A stretch of 64,000 nt of DNA, taken from positions 62,001 through 126,000 of the forward strand of contig NZ_SPQO01000010.1 in NCBI RefSeq assembly GCF_004570325.1, in the 5' to 3' direction. The stretch comes from Mycobacterium sp. PS03-16. Its GTDB lineage: Bacteria > Actinomycetota > Actinomycetes > Mycobacteriales > Mycobacteriaceae. A model generated the notes under the pieces. It was not told where the DNA came from. It ran no database searches and saw only the letters and a program-made list of their open reading frames with translations. How positions within the stretch are numbered: position 1 is the first letter of the stretch; each line of letters opens with the position of its first letter. The translations under genes and the position numbers were made by a program. Positions 1-10,715 of the stretch are shown in pieces.

Positions 1-1638
<1,638 letters not shown>

Positions 1639-3129
1639 ATGACCGCGGTGAATGATGATGTCTCGTTGACAGCAAAGGCGGTGGCGGAACCGGGGAGGGT
1701 TCCGCTGTGGCAGCACAGCTATGCCCGCCGCCTCGTGGTGCTCGACCTGGTCGCCGTCGTGCTGGCGGTGGGCGGGGCGCAGTGGCTGCGCTTCGGCACC
1801 CTGCCCGGCACCGTGAACACCTACCAGGCGATGGACTACTCGATCCTGTCGGCGATCATCGCCGTCGCCTGGATGGCGGCGCTGTCGATCAACCGGGCGC
1901 GCTCGCCGCGGGTCATCGGATCCGGGGCCGAGGAGTACCGCCGGGTGTGGCTGGCCACGCTCTCGGTGTTCGGCGCCGTGGCGATCGTGTCGATGCTGTT
2001 CAAGCTCGACATCGCGCGCGGTTACCTCATGATCGCGCTGCCGACCGGCCTGATCTCACTGGTGCTGTTCCGCTGGATCGCCCGCCGGGTCGTGGTGTGG
2101 GCGCGGGACAAGTACGGCCGGTGCATCACCCGGGTCCTGGTGGTGGGCAATCCGCACGCCATCCGGGACCTCACCCGCTCGCTGTCGCGCGAGTCGAGGT
2201 CGGAGTACGAGGTCGTCGGCGCGTGCGTGCCCAGCGGCTTCGCCCGTACCAAGCTCGAGATCCCGGATGTCGGCGTCATCCCCACCTTCGGTGACGAGAC
2301 CAACGTCGTCGGCGCGGTGACCGCCACCAACAGCCATGCGGTCGCGGTCACAGCCACCGAACGGCTCGACGGCCGCGGGATGCGCAATCTGTCCTGGGAG
2401 CTCGAGAAGCTCGACATCGATCTGCTGGTCGCACCCGGCGTCGTCGATGTCGCCGGGCCCCGCCTGACCATGCGCCCGGTCGCCGGCCTCCCGCTGATCC
2501 ACGTCGAGAAGCCGCAGTACAACGGCGCCAAGCGGTTCCAGAAGCGGCTGTTCGACGTGGTGTTCGCCGGCACCGTCCTGCTGATCGGCGCGCCCGTGCT
2601 GATCGCGGTCGCCATCGCGGTGAAGCTCACCAGCCGGGGGCCGGTCTTCTACCGCTCCGAGCGCATCGGCCTCGACGGTCATCCGTTCCAGATGATCAAG
2701 TTCCGCACGATGGTCGACGGCGCGGACAAGATGCTCACCGAGTTGGCCGCGCTGAACGAGAGCGAAGGCGGCGTGCTGTTCAAGATCAAGGAGGATCCGC
2801 GCGTGACGCCGCTGGGCCGGATCCTGCGCAAATACAGCATCGACGAGATCCCGCAGTTCATCAACGTCCTCACACGCGATATGAGCGTGGTGGGACCGCG
2901 ACCGCCGTTGGCCAGCGAGGTGACCACCTACGACGACCACGTCAAGCGCCGGCTGCTGGTGCGGCCGGGGATCACCGGCCTCTGGCAGGTCAGTGGACGC
3001 TCCGACCTGTCGTGGGAGGACTCGGTGCGGCTGGACCTGTTCTACGTGGAGAACTGGTCGATGATCTCGGACCTGCTCATCGCGGCGAAGACGGTCAAGG
3101 CGATGCTGCGCCACTCCGGCGCGTACTGA
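1639..3129 (+). CDS. Polyprenyl glycosylphosphotransferase (exopolysaccharide-initiating sugar-phosphate transferase)
   Basis: Membrane enzyme of the WbaP/CpsE class that transfers a sugar-1-phosphate to undecaprenyl- or decaprenyl-phosphate, the first step of a lipid-linked polysaccharide. The 496 residues show four or five N-terminal membrane helices (about 28-145), a Rossmann-like middle domain, a further membrane helix near residue 310 (KRLFDVVFAGTVLLIGAPVL) and the catalytic domain with KFRTM, SIDEIPQFINVL, MSVVGPRPP and RPGITGLWQVSGRSD. Start: ATG 1639 follows a GGGGGG stretch; an in-frame ATG at 1624 lies upstream of that stretch and is less likely. A diverged paralogue (15021-16643) belongs to the main exopolysaccharide operon; this copy stands alone, so its pathway is inferred. 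Confidence 0.88.
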   Translation: MTAVNDDVSLTAKAVAEPGRVPLWQHSYARRLVVLDLVAVVLAVGGAQWLRFGTLPGTVNTYQAMDYSILSAIIAVAWMAALSINRARSPRVIGSGAEEYRRVWLATLSVFGAVAIVSMLFKLDIARGYLMIALPTGLISLVLFRWIARRVVVWARDKYGRCITRVLVVGNPHAIRDLTRSLSRESRSEYEVVGACVPSGFARTKLEIPDVGVIPTFGDETNVVGAVTATNSHAVAVTATERLDGRGMRNLSWELEKLDIDLLVAPGVVDVAGPRLTMRPVAGLPLIHVEKPQYNGAKRFQKRLFDVVFAGTVLLIGAPVLIAVAIAVKLTSRGPVFYRSERIGLDGHPFQMIKFRTMVDGADKMLTELAALNESEGGVLFKIKEDPRVTPLGRILRKYSIDEIPQFINVLTRDMSVVGPRPPLASEVTTYDDHVKRRLLVRPGITGLWQVSGRSDLSWEDSVRLDLFYVENWSMISDLLIAAKTVKAMLRHSGAY

Positions 3130-3174
3130 ACCGACACCGCCGCGGGCGCCCGCTCGCCCCAGTACAGTGCTGCC

Positions 3175-3693
3175 GTGGGTTACCCGGACAACGTGCTGGC
3201 CAGGGACGAGCAGGTGGTGCTGCACCGGCACCCGCACTGGAAGCGGCTGGTGGGCGCGGTGCTGGTGCTCCTGTTGGCCAGCGCCGCCGCCGCGTTCGTC
3301 GCCGGCTACGTCAACACGCTGAACTGGGACGCGAGCGCGAAGAACGTCATCTTCCTGGTGATCGGCGCGATCTGGCTGGTGCTGATCGGGTGGTTGACCG
3401 CGTGGCCGTTCCTGAACTGGTGGACCACCCACTTCGTCATCACCGACCGCCGGGTGATGTTCCGGCACGGTCTGGTCACCCGCGCGGGCATCGACATCCC
3501 GCTCGCGCGCATCAACAGCGTGGAATTCCGCCACGGGCTGATGGACCGGATATGGCGCACCGGAACGCTGATCATCGAATCGGCGGCGCAGGATCCGCTC
3601 GAGTTCCACGACATCCCGCGCGTGGAACGCGTGCACTCACTGCTGTATCACGAAGTCTTCGACACCCTGGGGTCCGAGGAGTCGCCCAGCTGA
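3175..3693 (+). CDS. Bacterial PH-domain membrane protein (Rv3278c-like)
   Basis: A 172-residue protein with an N-terminal cytoplasmic stretch, two membrane helices (about residues 22-45 and 57-80) and a C-terminal bacterial PH domain of the YdbS/YdbT type (THFVITDRRVMFRHGLVTR, IPLARINSVEF, GTLIIESAAQDPLEFHDIP). Family function is unknown, probably membrane associated. It starts with GTG at 3175. Its last 46 bp overlap the convergent GtrA gene. Adjacency to GtrA and purK matches M. tuberculosis Rv3278c-Rv3277-Rv3276c. Confidence 0.85.
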   Translation: MGYPDNVLARDEQVVLHRHPHWKRLVGAVLVLLLASAAAAFVAGYVNTLNWDASAKNVIFLVIGAIWLVLIGWLTAWPFLNWWTTHFVITDRRVMFRHGLVTRAGIDIPLARINSVEFRHGLMDRIWRTGTLIIESAAQDPLEFHDIPRVERVHSLLYHEVFDTLGSEESPS

Positions 3694-4358
3694 GTCACGT
3701 CGACGCGCCGGGCCGGGCGTCGCAGCGGGGTGACGATGCCGTCCTCGTCGAGCGCGGCGCGCTCACCGTCGGCGGGATGCAGGTCGGCCTGATGGAGTTC
3801 GGCATGATCCTCCATCGCCTCCGCGATTCCGCCGCTGGTGAGCGTGGACTCCAGCGCCTTCTCGGGGTTGCGGCCGAACTCGTCGGGGAAGACCCAGCGG
3901 CGGAACGCCCAGAACCGGAACGCCATCTGCAGCAGGTTGCCGAGGATGTACGCGGACACGAAGTCGGCGATGTTCTCGATGGTCAGTGAGACCTCGGGCA
4001 CCCGCAGGCCCAGCACGTAGCTGGAGAAGTACAGCGGCGCCATGCTCAGCAGCACGCCAACCCCGCTGAACGCGAAGAACAGCAGCGCCTCGTGGTGGCG
4101 TTCGCGCCCGCCGCGGTCGCGGAAACTCCATTCCCGGTTGAGGATGTAGGACGCGATCACCGCGACGATGCCGGCGATGATCTTGGCCGTCACCGGCTTC
4201 GGTTCCAGGATGGTGAGTTTCAGCGTGAAGAAGATCGTCGAATCGATGACGAACGTGGTGGCTCCGACGATCGCGAACTTGATCAGCTCATGATGCTGTT
4301 CCGCGTACGGCCGGATGGCCCGCGGCAGCCTCTTGATCGTCGCATCGGCGAAGGACAC
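3648..4358 (-). CDS. GtrA family membrane protein
   Basis: GtrA-type proteins are small four-helix membrane proteins thought to flip or hand over polyprenyl-linked sugars to cell-surface glycosyltransferases. The 236 residues contain FAIVGATTFVIDSTIFF, a second helix (AKIIAGIVAVIASYILNREWSF, the typical N-R-x-W-x-F signature), then helices near residues 90-110 and 130-155, followed by a charged cytoplasmic tail of about 75 residues that is longer than in minimal GtrA proteins. It reads away from purK, about 95 bp apart. The counterpart in M. tuberculosis is Rv3277. A link to arabinogalactan or exopolysaccharide lipid carriers is inference. Confidence 0.85.
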   Translation of the reverse strand: MSFADATIKRLPRAIRPYAEQHHELIKFAIVGATTFVIDSTIFFTLKLTILEPKPVTAKIIAGIVAVIASYILNREWSFRDRGGRERHHEALLFFAFSGVGVLLSMAPLYFSSYVLGLRVPEVSLTIENIADFVSAYILGNLLQMAFRFWAFRRWVFPDEFGRNPEKALESTLTSGGIAEAMEDHAELHQADLHPADGERAALDEDGIVTPLRRPARRVDVTQLGDSSDPRVSKTS

Positions 4359-4452
4359 AAAGAGGCAGTCTACGTAACCGCACCCGCCGATGTCCCATCG
4401 CGACGTAGCCGCAGGTCAAGACCACGCCTTCGGTCATGACACCATATTGACC

Positions 4453-5646
4453 GTGCCAGGTACATCTCCTTCGCCACCCGTGGTGGCCATGATCGGCGGC
4501 GGTCAGCTCGCCCGGATGACCCACCAGGCGGCGATCGCGCTCGGGCAGAGCCTGCGGGTGCTGGCCACCGGACCCCAGGAGCCCGCCGCCCAGGTGACGC
4601 CCGAGGTGGTCATCGGCTCCCACACCGACCTCGACGCACTGCGGCGGGCGGCAGCGGGGGCGACGGTGGTGACGTTCGACCACGAGCACGTCCCGACCGA
4701 ACTCCTCGAGACGCTGGTGGCCGACGGGGTCAACGTGGCGCCGCCGCCGCAGGCGCTGGTGCACGCCCAGGACAAGCTGCTGATGCGCCGCCGGCTCGAA
4801 GCCCTCGGTGCGCCTGTGCCGCGGTACGCCGCCATCGACGGCGTCGACGACGTCACCGAGTTCAGCCGGCAGGTCGGCGGGCCGGTGGTGATCAAGACGG
4901 TGCGCGGCGGCTACGACGGCCGCGGCGTGGTGATCACCCGCGACGGCGACGAGGCGCGGCAGGTGGCGGAGCGCTACCTCGCCGACGGCGTGCCGATCAT
5001 GGCCGAAGAACGGGTGGCGATGCGCCGCGAACTCGCCGCGCTGGTGGCCCGGTCGCCGTTCGGGCAGGGCGCGGCGTGGCCGGTGGTGGAGACCGTGCAG
5101 CGCGACGGCATCTGCGTGCTGGTGCTGGCGCCTGCGCCGGACCTGCCCGACGAACTCGGGGCGGCCGCCCAGCAGTTGGCGCTGCGGATCGCCGACGAGC
5201 TCGGCGTCGTCGGCGTGCTGGCCGTGGAACTGTTCGAGACCGCCGACGGGGGCCTGCTGGTCAACGAACTGGCGATGCGTCCGCACAACTCCGGGCACTG
5301 GAGCATGGACGGCGCGGTGACCGGACAGTTCGAACAACACATCCGGGCCGTGTTGGACTACCCGCTCGGTGACACCGCGCTGCTCGCGCCGGCCACCGTG
5401 ATGGCCAATGTGCTCGGCGCGCCCACGACCCCGCAGATGTCGATGGACGAGCGGGTGCACCACCTCTTCGCGCGGATGCCGGAGGCGAAGGTGCACCTGT
5501 ACGGCAAGGGCGAACGGCCGGGCCGCAAGATCGGCCACGTCAACGTCACCGGCCGGGACCCGCAGGAGTTGCGGGAACGCGCCGAACGCGCCGCACACTG
5601 GTTGTCCCACGCAGAGTGGACCGACGGATGGGATCTACATTCATGA
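4453..5646 (+). CDS. purK: N5-carboxyaminoimidazole ribonucleotide synthase
   Basis: ATP-grasp enzyme of purine synthesis: AIR + bicarbonate + ATP gives N5-CAIR, which PurE rearranges. The dinucleotide-like N-terminus [17 protein letters not shown], the ATP-grasp core ([15 protein letters not shown]) and the metal/ATP site [18 protein letters not shown] are intact. GTG 4453 is preferred because it leaves only a short tail before [10 protein letters not shown], as in other mycobacterial PurK; an ATG at 4390 would add 21 unrelated residues and run almost into the divergent GtrA start. The stop overlaps the purE start (ATGA), so translation is probably coupled. Confidence 0.93.
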   Translation: MPGTSPSPPVVAMIGGGQLARMTHQAAIALGQSLRVLATGPQEPAAQVTPEVVIGSHTDLDALRRAAAGATVVTFDHEHVPTELLETLVADGVNVAPPPQALVHAQDKLLMRRRLEALGAPVPRYAAIDGVDDVTEFSRQVGGPVVIKTVRGGYDGRGVVITRDGDEARQVAERYLADGVPIMAEERVAMRRELAALVARSPFGQGAAWPVVETVQRDGICVLVLAPAPDLPDELGAAAQQLALRIADELGVVGVLAVELFETADGGLLVNELAMRPHNSGHWSMDGAVTGQFEQHIRAVLDYPLGDTALLAPATVMANVLGAPTTPQMSMDERVHHLFARMPEAKVHLYGKGERPGRKIGHVNVTGRDPQELRERAERAAHWLSHAEWTDGWDLHS

Positions 5647-6155
5647 CCGCACCCACCCCCCGCGTCGGGGTCATCATGGGCAGCGACAGCGACTGGTCGG
5701 TGATGGCCGACGCCGCCGAGGCGCTCGCCGAGTTCGGCGTGCCGTTCGAGGTGGGCGTCGTCTCCGCACACCGCACGCCGGGCCGGATGCTCGACTACGC
5801 CCGCTCGGCCGCCGACCGGTCGATCGAGGTGATCATCGCCGGCGCCGGCGGCGCCGCCCACCTGCCCGGCATGGTGGCCGCGGCGACGCCGCTGCCGGTG
5901 ATCGGTGTGCCGGTGCCGCTGGCCCGGCTCGACGGGCTGGACTCGCTGCTGTCGATCGTTCAGATGCCGGCCGGCGTGCCGGTGGCGACCGTGTCCATCG
6001 GCGGCGCGCGCAACGCCGGTCTGCTCGCCGTGCGGATCCTCGCCGCGGCCGACCGGGAGCTGCGGGAGCGGATGACGCGCTTTCAGGCCGACCTCGAGCA
6101 GATGGTCCTCGACAAGGACGCCGCGCTGCGGGACCGGCTGATGAGCGGCGGCTGA
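5643..6155 (+). CDS. purE: N5-carboxyaminoimidazole ribonucleotide mutase
   Basis: Class I PurE, which converts N5-CAIR to CAIR in purine synthesis. The 170 residues contain the phosphate-binding [22 protein letters not shown] with the catalytic His, and [15 protein letters not shown]. The start at 5643 overlaps the purK stop by four bases; an ATG 27 bases upstream lies inside purK and is unlikely. Confidence 0.94.
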   Translation: MTAPTPRVGVIMGSDSDWSVMADAAEALAEFGVPFEVGVVSAHRTPGRMLDYARSAADRSIEVIIAGAGGAAHLPGMVAAATPLPVIGVPVPLARLDGLDSLLSIVQMPAGVPVATVSIGGARNAGLLAVRILAAADRELRERMTRFQADLEQMVLDKDAALRDRLMSGG

Positions 6156-6160
6156 TCACA

Positions 6161-6172
6161 GGTAAAGTTACC
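6161..6172. promoter_or_regulatory. Small palindrome in the purE-fadE25 gap
   Basis: GGTAA-AG-TTACC, a 12-bp inverted repeat in the 39-bp gap, just upstream of the fadE25 ribosome-binding site. Its position would suit an operator for a fatty-acid-responsive regulator, but nothing else supports that. Confidence 0.25.
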
Positions 6173-6194
6173 GGCGAGTAGCAAGGAGGCCCCG

Positions 6195-7361
6195 ATGGCT
6201 GGTTGGACCGGAAACCCGTCCTTCGATGTGTTCCAGTTGCCCGAGGAGCACGAGGAACTGCGCGCGGCGATCCGCGCGCTCGCCGAGAAGGAGATCGCGC
6301 CCTACGCCGCGGACGTCGACGAACAGTCGAGGTTCCCGCAGGAGGCCCTCGACGCGCTCAACGCGTCGGGATTCAACGCGGTCCACGTGCCCGAGGAGTT
6401 CGGCGGGCAGGGCGCCGATTCGGTGGCGGCGTGCATCGTCATCGAAGAGGTCGCTCGCGTGGACGCCTCGGCGTCGCTGATCCCCGCCGTGAACAAGCTC
6501 GGCACCATGGGGCTGATCCTGCGCGGCTCCGACGAGTTGAAGCGCAAGGTGCTGCCCGACCTGGTCGAGGGGCAACTGGCGTCCTATGCGCTGAGCGAGC
6601 GCGAGGCCGGCAGCGACGCCGCCGGTATGCGGACCCGCGCCAAGGCCGACGGTGACGACTGGATCCTCAACGGCGCCAAGGCCTGGATCACCAACGGCGG
6701 TAAGTCTTCCTGGTACACCGTGATGGCCGTGACCGACCCGGACAAGGGCGCCAACGGCATCTCGGCGTTCATGGTGCACATCGACGACGAGGGCTTCACC
6801 GTCGGGGCCAAGGAGAAGAAGCTCGGCATCAAGGGTTCGCCGACCGCCGAACTGTACTTCGAGAACTGCCGCATCCCCGGTGACCGGATCATCGGTGAGC
6901 CCGGGACCGGGTTCAAGACGGCCCTGGCCACGCTCGACCACACCCGGCCCACCATCGGCGCCCAGGCCGTCGGAATCGCGCAGGGGGCCGTGGACGCGGC
7001 GATCGCCTACACCAAGGACCGCAAGCAGTTCGGCAAGTCGATCAGCGAATTCCAGGGTGTGCAGTTCATGCTCGCCGACATGGCGATGAAGGTGGAGGCC
7101 GCCCGGCTGATGGTGTACTCGGCCGCCGCGCGCGCCGAGCGCGGCGAGGGCAACCTCGGCTTCATCTCGGCCGCGTCGAAGTGCTTCGCCTCCGACGTCG
7201 CGATGGAGGTGACCACCGACGCGGTGCAGCTGTTCGGCGGCGCCGGTTACACCACCGACTTCCCGGTCGAACGGTTCATGCGCGACGCCAAGATCACTCA
7301 GATCTACGAGGGGACCAACCAGATCCAGCGTGTGGTGATGAGCCGCGCCCTCCTGCGCTGA
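6195..7361 (+). CDS. fadE25: Acyl-CoA dehydrogenase
   Basis: FAD-dependent acyl-CoA dehydrogenase that introduces the alpha-beta double bond in beta-oxidation. The 388 residues match the usual length. Signatures are YALSEREAGSDA (FAD/substrate), WITNGGKSSWYTV, the dimer region DRKQFGKSISEFQGVQ and, near the C-terminus, QIYEGTNQIQRVVMSRALL, which holds the catalytic glutamate. AGGAGG lies 6 nt before ATG 6195. Position downstream of purE matches M. tuberculosis Rv3274c; the exact acyl chain specificity cannot be read from sequence. Confidence 0.92.
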   Translation: MAGWTGNPSFDVFQLPEEHEELRAAIRALAEKEIAPYAADVDEQSRFPQEALDALNASGFNAVHVPEEFGGQGADSVAACIVIEEVARVDASASLIPAVNKLGTMGLILRGSDELKRKVLPDLVEGQLASYALSEREAGSDAAGMRTRAKADGDDWILNGAKAWITNGGKSSWYTVMAVTDPDKGANGISAFMVHIDDEGFTVGAKEKKLGIKGSPTAELYFENCRIPGDRIIGEPGTGFKTALATLDHTRPTIGAQAVGIAQGAVDAAIAYTKDRKQFGKSISEFQGVQFMLADMAMKVEAARLMVYSAAARAERGEGNLGFISAASKCFASDVAMEVTTDAVQLFGGAGYTTDFPVERFMRDAKITQIYEGTNQIQRVVMSRALLR

Positions 7362-7363
7362 CA

Positions 7364-8179
7364 ATGTCCGCCGACGGGTCCGGCGCGGGCTACGACGTCT
7401 CCGCGCTGCGCGCACGGTGCCTGGGGCCCGACCGGTGGCGCCGGCTCGACGTCGTCGCCGAGACCGGGTCGACGAATGCCGACCTGATCGCCCGCGCCGG
7501 CACCGGTGAGGACATCGCGGGAGCGGTGCTGATCGCCGGGCACCAGACCCGGGGCCGCGGGCGTCACGGCCGCTCCTGGGCGGCGCCGCCGGGCGCGCAG
7601 ATCTCGATGTCGGTGGGCGTGGAATGCGCCGACGTACCGGTCGACGCGTGGGGGTGGCTGCCGCTGGCGACCGGCGTCGCCGTCGTCGACGCCGTGCGCG
7701 GCGCGGCCGGTGTCGACACCGGGCTCAAGTGGCCGAACGACGTGTTGGCAGGGGAGCGCAAGCTGGCCGGCATCCTCGCCGAGGTGGCGCCGAACCGGCC
7801 GGTGGTGGTCATCGGCATCGGCCTCAACGTAGGGTTGACCGCCGACGAGCTACCCGCGCCGCACGCCACGTCACTGCGCCTGCTCGGTGCCCCGGTGCTC
7901 GACCGCACGGCGGTGGCCGCCGCGGCGCTGGAGACGTTGGCCTCGCGGGTGGAGGCGTGGCGGCGGGCGGGCGGCGCCGACGGTGTGCTTCAGGCCGACT
8001 ACCGTTCGCGCAGCGTGACCCTCGGCACCCGGGTGCGCGCCAGCGTGCCGGGCGGCGGGGAAGTCCTCGGCTCGGCGGTGGACCTCGACGAGGCGGGCCG
8101 ACTGGTCATCGACACCGGGCAGGGCCGGGTGACGGTGGCGGCCGGCGATGTGACCCATCTGCGGCCGGCCGGCGGCTGA
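7364..8179 (+). CDS. birA: Biotin--[acetyl-CoA-carboxylase] ligase
   Basis: Activates biotin to biotinyl-5'-AMP and attaches it to the biotin-carrier domain of acyl-CoA carboxylases, so it serves AccA/AccD complexes such as the accD5 product at the left edge. The 271 residues have ETGSTNADL, the biotin/ATP loop GRGRHGRSW, KWPNDVL and a C-terminal beta-barrel domain; no N-terminal helix-turn-helix is present, so it is the non-repressor type. It starts 2 bp after fadE25. In M. tuberculosis birA is adjacent to accD5, so this position points to a local rearrangement. Confidence 0.92.
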   Translation: MSADGSGAGYDVSALRARCLGPDRWRRLDVVAETGSTNADLIARAGTGEDIAGAVLIAGHQTRGRGRHGRSWAAPPGAQISMSVGVECADVPVDAWGWLPLATGVAVVDAVRGAAGVDTGLKWPNDVLAGERKLAGILAEVAPNRPVVVIGIGLNVGLTADELPAPHATSLRLLGAPVLDRTAVAAAALETLASRVEAWRRAGGADGVLQADYRSRSVTLGTRVRASVPGGGEVLGSAVDLDEAGRLVIDTGQGRVTVAAGDVTHLRPAGG

Positions 8180-8186
8180 CCGGCAC

Positions 8187-8519
8187 TCACGCCGAGGCGG
8201 ACTGCGCCGGCCTGCCGTCGCGCCCGGGCAGCGACCCGATGTCCTGCGCGAGCCGGTGGGCAGCGGCGTCGAGACCCTCGAATCCGTACCCGAACGACAC
8301 GCAGGCGGCGAGCGCCCAGAGATTGCCGAACCACCATGGCCAGGTGGTCGCGGCCGCCCCGTCGGTGAGCCAGTAGACGGCGATGACAAGCGCCCCGTAG
8401 CCGCTGGCGATACAGAATCGGGCCTCGCAACTGGCGTGCCACGCCGGGTGGCGGCGCGTGCGCAGATGCCATGCGCCGAGCACCGAGACCAGGACCATGG
8501 CGGTACGTGTGGACGCCAT
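8187..8519 (-). CDS. Small membrane protein, left-hand copy flanking the polysaccharide locus
   Basis: A 110-residue protein with an N-terminal hydrophobic segment, AWHLRTRRHPAWHAS, and two further membrane segments (ASGYGALVIAVYWLT; FGNLWALAACVSFGYGF). It aligns from its first residue with the protein at 19888-20241, sharing AWHLRTRRHP, GY, FGN-WAL and YGF--LD. That alignment (MAST against MGST) supports ATG 8519 over an in-frame start eight codons upstream. I do not recognise a family or function. Confidence 0.7.
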   Translation of the reverse strand: MASTRTAMVLVSVLGAWHLRTRRHPAWHASCEARFCIASGYGALVIAVYWLTDGAAATTWPWWFGNLWALAACVSFGYGFEGLDAAAHRLAQDIGSLPGRDGRPAQSASA

Positions 8520-8669
8520 GTGACGCACCGCTTCTCTGCTCACGCATCACCCGCAGTGTCGGCGGCCCGCTGGTTCTCAACGGTGCGCCGACCCGAGGAT
8601 TGTCCCCGGATGTCAACCTCCGCCGCCGGTGCCCGGCCGGGACGAAAACCGATTCGGCGCGAGATCGTT

Positions 8670-9356
8670 TCAGGGGATGCGTTCGTGATCCCGGTCGTCG
8701 GCGTCGAGGCGGGCGGCGCCGTGCCGGGGTGCGGAGCGGGCGTGCGCGGGTCGACGTGCCGACAGCCGGTCCTGCACCAGACCCGTCAGCCATCCCAACA
8801 GCAGACCGGCGAGCGCGCCGGTGGCGAGGATGCGCATGGTGGCCGGAGAACTGGGGACGGTCGGGATCTGGGCGGAGTCGATCAGCCGGACCCGCGCCGC
8901 CGGCGCGCGCCCGTCCTGAATGGTCTCGATCTCACCGACGAGTCCGATCAGTTGCTCGGCGACGGTGTCGGCGAGCAGCTTGGCCTGGTCGGGACTCGCG
9001 TCGCGCACCGAGACGTCGATGATCGCGGTCGCCGGCGGGAACGTCGCGGAGATCTTGGCCTGCAATTCCTCCTGGCTCATGTGCAACCCCAGATCGGCCA
9101 GCACGCGCTGCGCCACCTGCGGCCCGCTGACCAGGTCGACGTAGGACGGCACCCGGTCGCGCGCGGCCAGCCCGCCCTGATACGAATCCGCCACCGACGT
9201 GCCGGTCGCCATCGTCACGTACAACCGCGACGTGGCCACGTACTCCTTGGTCTGCATCAGCACGTAGGTGCCCGCGCTGATCACACACACCGCGAACACC
9301 GCGGCGATGATCGGCCACCGCCGGCGCAGCACCGCCACGACATCGAACATTCCCAT
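8670..9356 (-). CDS. Wzz/YveK-type chain-length determinant protein
   Basis: Polysaccharide co-polymerase that sets polymer length with a Wzy polymerase. The 228 residues have a transmembrane helix at about 14-34 (WPIIAAVFAVCVISAGTYVL), an extracytoplasmic loop of roughly 140 residues (YVATSRLYVTMATGTS, DLVSGPQVAQRVLADLGL, IIDVSVRDASPDQAKLLA), a proline-rich segment before a second helix near 175-198 (IPTVPSSPATMRILATG) and a short charged tail. There is no fused or neighbouring Walker-type tyrosine kinase. Its ATG directly follows the stop of the polymerase-like gene, so it is the last gene of the leftward operon. Confidence 0.85.
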   Translation of the reverse strand: MGMFDVVAVLRRRWPIIAAVFAVCVISAGTYVLMQTKEYVATSRLYVTMATGTSVADSYQGGLAARDRVPSYVDLVSGPQVAQRVLADLGLHMSQEELQAKISATFPPATAIIDVSVRDASPDQAKLLADTVAEQLIGLVGEIETIQDGRAPAARVRLIDSAQIPTVPSSPATMRILATGALAGLLLGWLTGLVQDRLSARRPAHARSAPRHGAARLDADDRDHERIP

Positions 9357-10715
9357 CTACCTTGCTCCCATGCTGTAGTCCGGACTGGATCTGATCACTT
9401 CGATTCGCCTGCGCGACACGGCCATTGCCGCGTCGACACAGAGGTAGACAAGCCACACCGCAATGGCTACCTGTACGTACTTGCCGATGGTCTCGACGCT
9501 GCCGAGCAGTCCCCGTTCGAAGAGGATCGGGATCTCCACGATGGCCAGCCCGAGGGTCAGCAGCACCACCGAGCGTGTGTACAACGCCCTCGACCACGCC
9601 ACGACCAGGCCGAGCAGAAACGCTGCGCCGAGGGTGACACCGGGATAGCCGCCCAACGCGAAACTCTCGCTGATGTTGCCCTCCGCCAAGGACACGGAGA
9701 TGTCGGTCATGTCGACCGACGCGCCGCGTACCTCGTTGGCCCACATCACGCCCGCGATGTCCTTCTCGTGGCCGAGCAGCTGCGCGGGAATGAGCGCCTC
9801 CACCGATTTCTCCACCACCTCACCCGCGGACAGCCACGGCCGGCCGTCGAGGTAGTACACGTCGGTGGCGGCGCCGAGGAGGTCGAAGCGACGCAACACC
9901 GGCAGGAACGGTTGCACGGCCGCGGGGTAGTTCGCGTTCACCGCATCCGCGAGAGCCTCCTCGGGTCCGCTGGTCTTGAACGACTGAAGGAACCCGAAGG
10001 CGCCGACACCGGCCACCGCCAGCGCGATGACCAGCGTGGCCCGCCTCCTCGTCCATCCGGAGATGGCGAACCGGACGGCCAGGCCCAGCGCTGCGCCCAT
10101 CACCGGCGTCTTCGACTCCGAGGCGACCGTCCAGAGGAACTCCGCCGCCGCGATGCCGGAGATCACGAGCGCCGAGGTGACGGCCGACTCCGACCGGAAG
10201 AACACGATGATGCCCAGCGCGCCGATCATCGCCAATCCCGTGACGAAGAGCAGAATCGCGTCGGCACTGCGGATTTCGCCGGCCTCGCCGGCGGTTCCGG
10301 TGGCGACGGCCTGCAGCCGGCCGAGTGTGCCGAGTACGTAGATCGTCCACATCGTCGGCAGGAACACCGGGTCACCCAGGATCGCTGCCGTGCGGGGTGG
10401 GCGGTGCCGGCTCCAGACGGCGTAGCCGACCGCCAGGGCCGCGTAGACCCACAGCCCGACGACGACGGGCTCCATGACCGCTCCGATGGCACGGTCGTAG
10501 CCGGCGTCGGCCAGCCGTGGATCGGCGATGCTGTCGCCGTAGCGGGGCGCCGGCTGCAACCAGAGCAACACCAGTGGCTGGGCGACGTAGGACAGCGACC
10601 AGTAGGCGACCTGCGCGATGAGGAACACCCGCGCGATGCCTGCGACGCGCGTGGCCGCGACGAAAATCGTGATCAGCGCGCATGCAGTGAGCAGCAGGGC
10701 GATGGGGGCGCTCAT
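9357..10715 (-). CDS. Wzy-like polysaccharide polymerase (multi-spanning membrane protein)
   Basis: A 452-residue integral membrane protein with about ten to twelve hydrophobic helices and a large loop around residues 265-355 (YYLDGRPWLSAGEVVEKS ... GNISESFALGGYPGV), the layout of O-antigen/oligosaccharide repeat-unit polymerases. Such proteins have little sequence conservation, so the call rests on topology and on lying between a glycosyltransferase and the Wzz gene. ATG 10715 overlaps the upstream stop (ATGA). Longer readings upstream would lie entirely within the preceding gene. An O-acetyltransferase or ligase cannot be excluded. Confidence 0.7.
   Translation of the reverse strand: MSAPIALLLTACALITIFVAATRVAGIARVFLIAQVAYWSLSYVAQPLVLLWLQPAPRYGDSIADPRLADAGYDRAIGAVMEPVVVGLWVYAALAVGYAVWSRHRPPRTAAILGDPVFLPTMWTIYVLGTLGRLQAVATGTAGEAGEIRSADAILLFVTGLAMIGALGIIVFFRSESAVTSALVISGIAAAEFLWTVASESKTPVMGAALGLAVRFAISGWTRRRATLVIALAVAGVGAFGFLQSFKTSGPEEALADAVNANYPAAVQPFLPVLRRFDLLGAATDVYYLDGRPWLSAGEVVEKSVEALIPAQLLGHEKDIAGVMWANEVRGASVDMTDISVSLAEGNISESFALGGYPGVTLGAAFLLGLVVAWSRALYTRSVVLLTLGLAIVEIPILFERGLLGSVETIGKYVQVAIAVWLVYLCVDAAMAVSRRRIEVIRSSPDYSMGAR

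Noticed and set aside
3648..3693. Overlap of the PH-domain and GtrA genes as a sign of wrong ends
   Set aside because: Both stops are clear and a 46-bp convergent overlap of C-terminal tails is acceptable.
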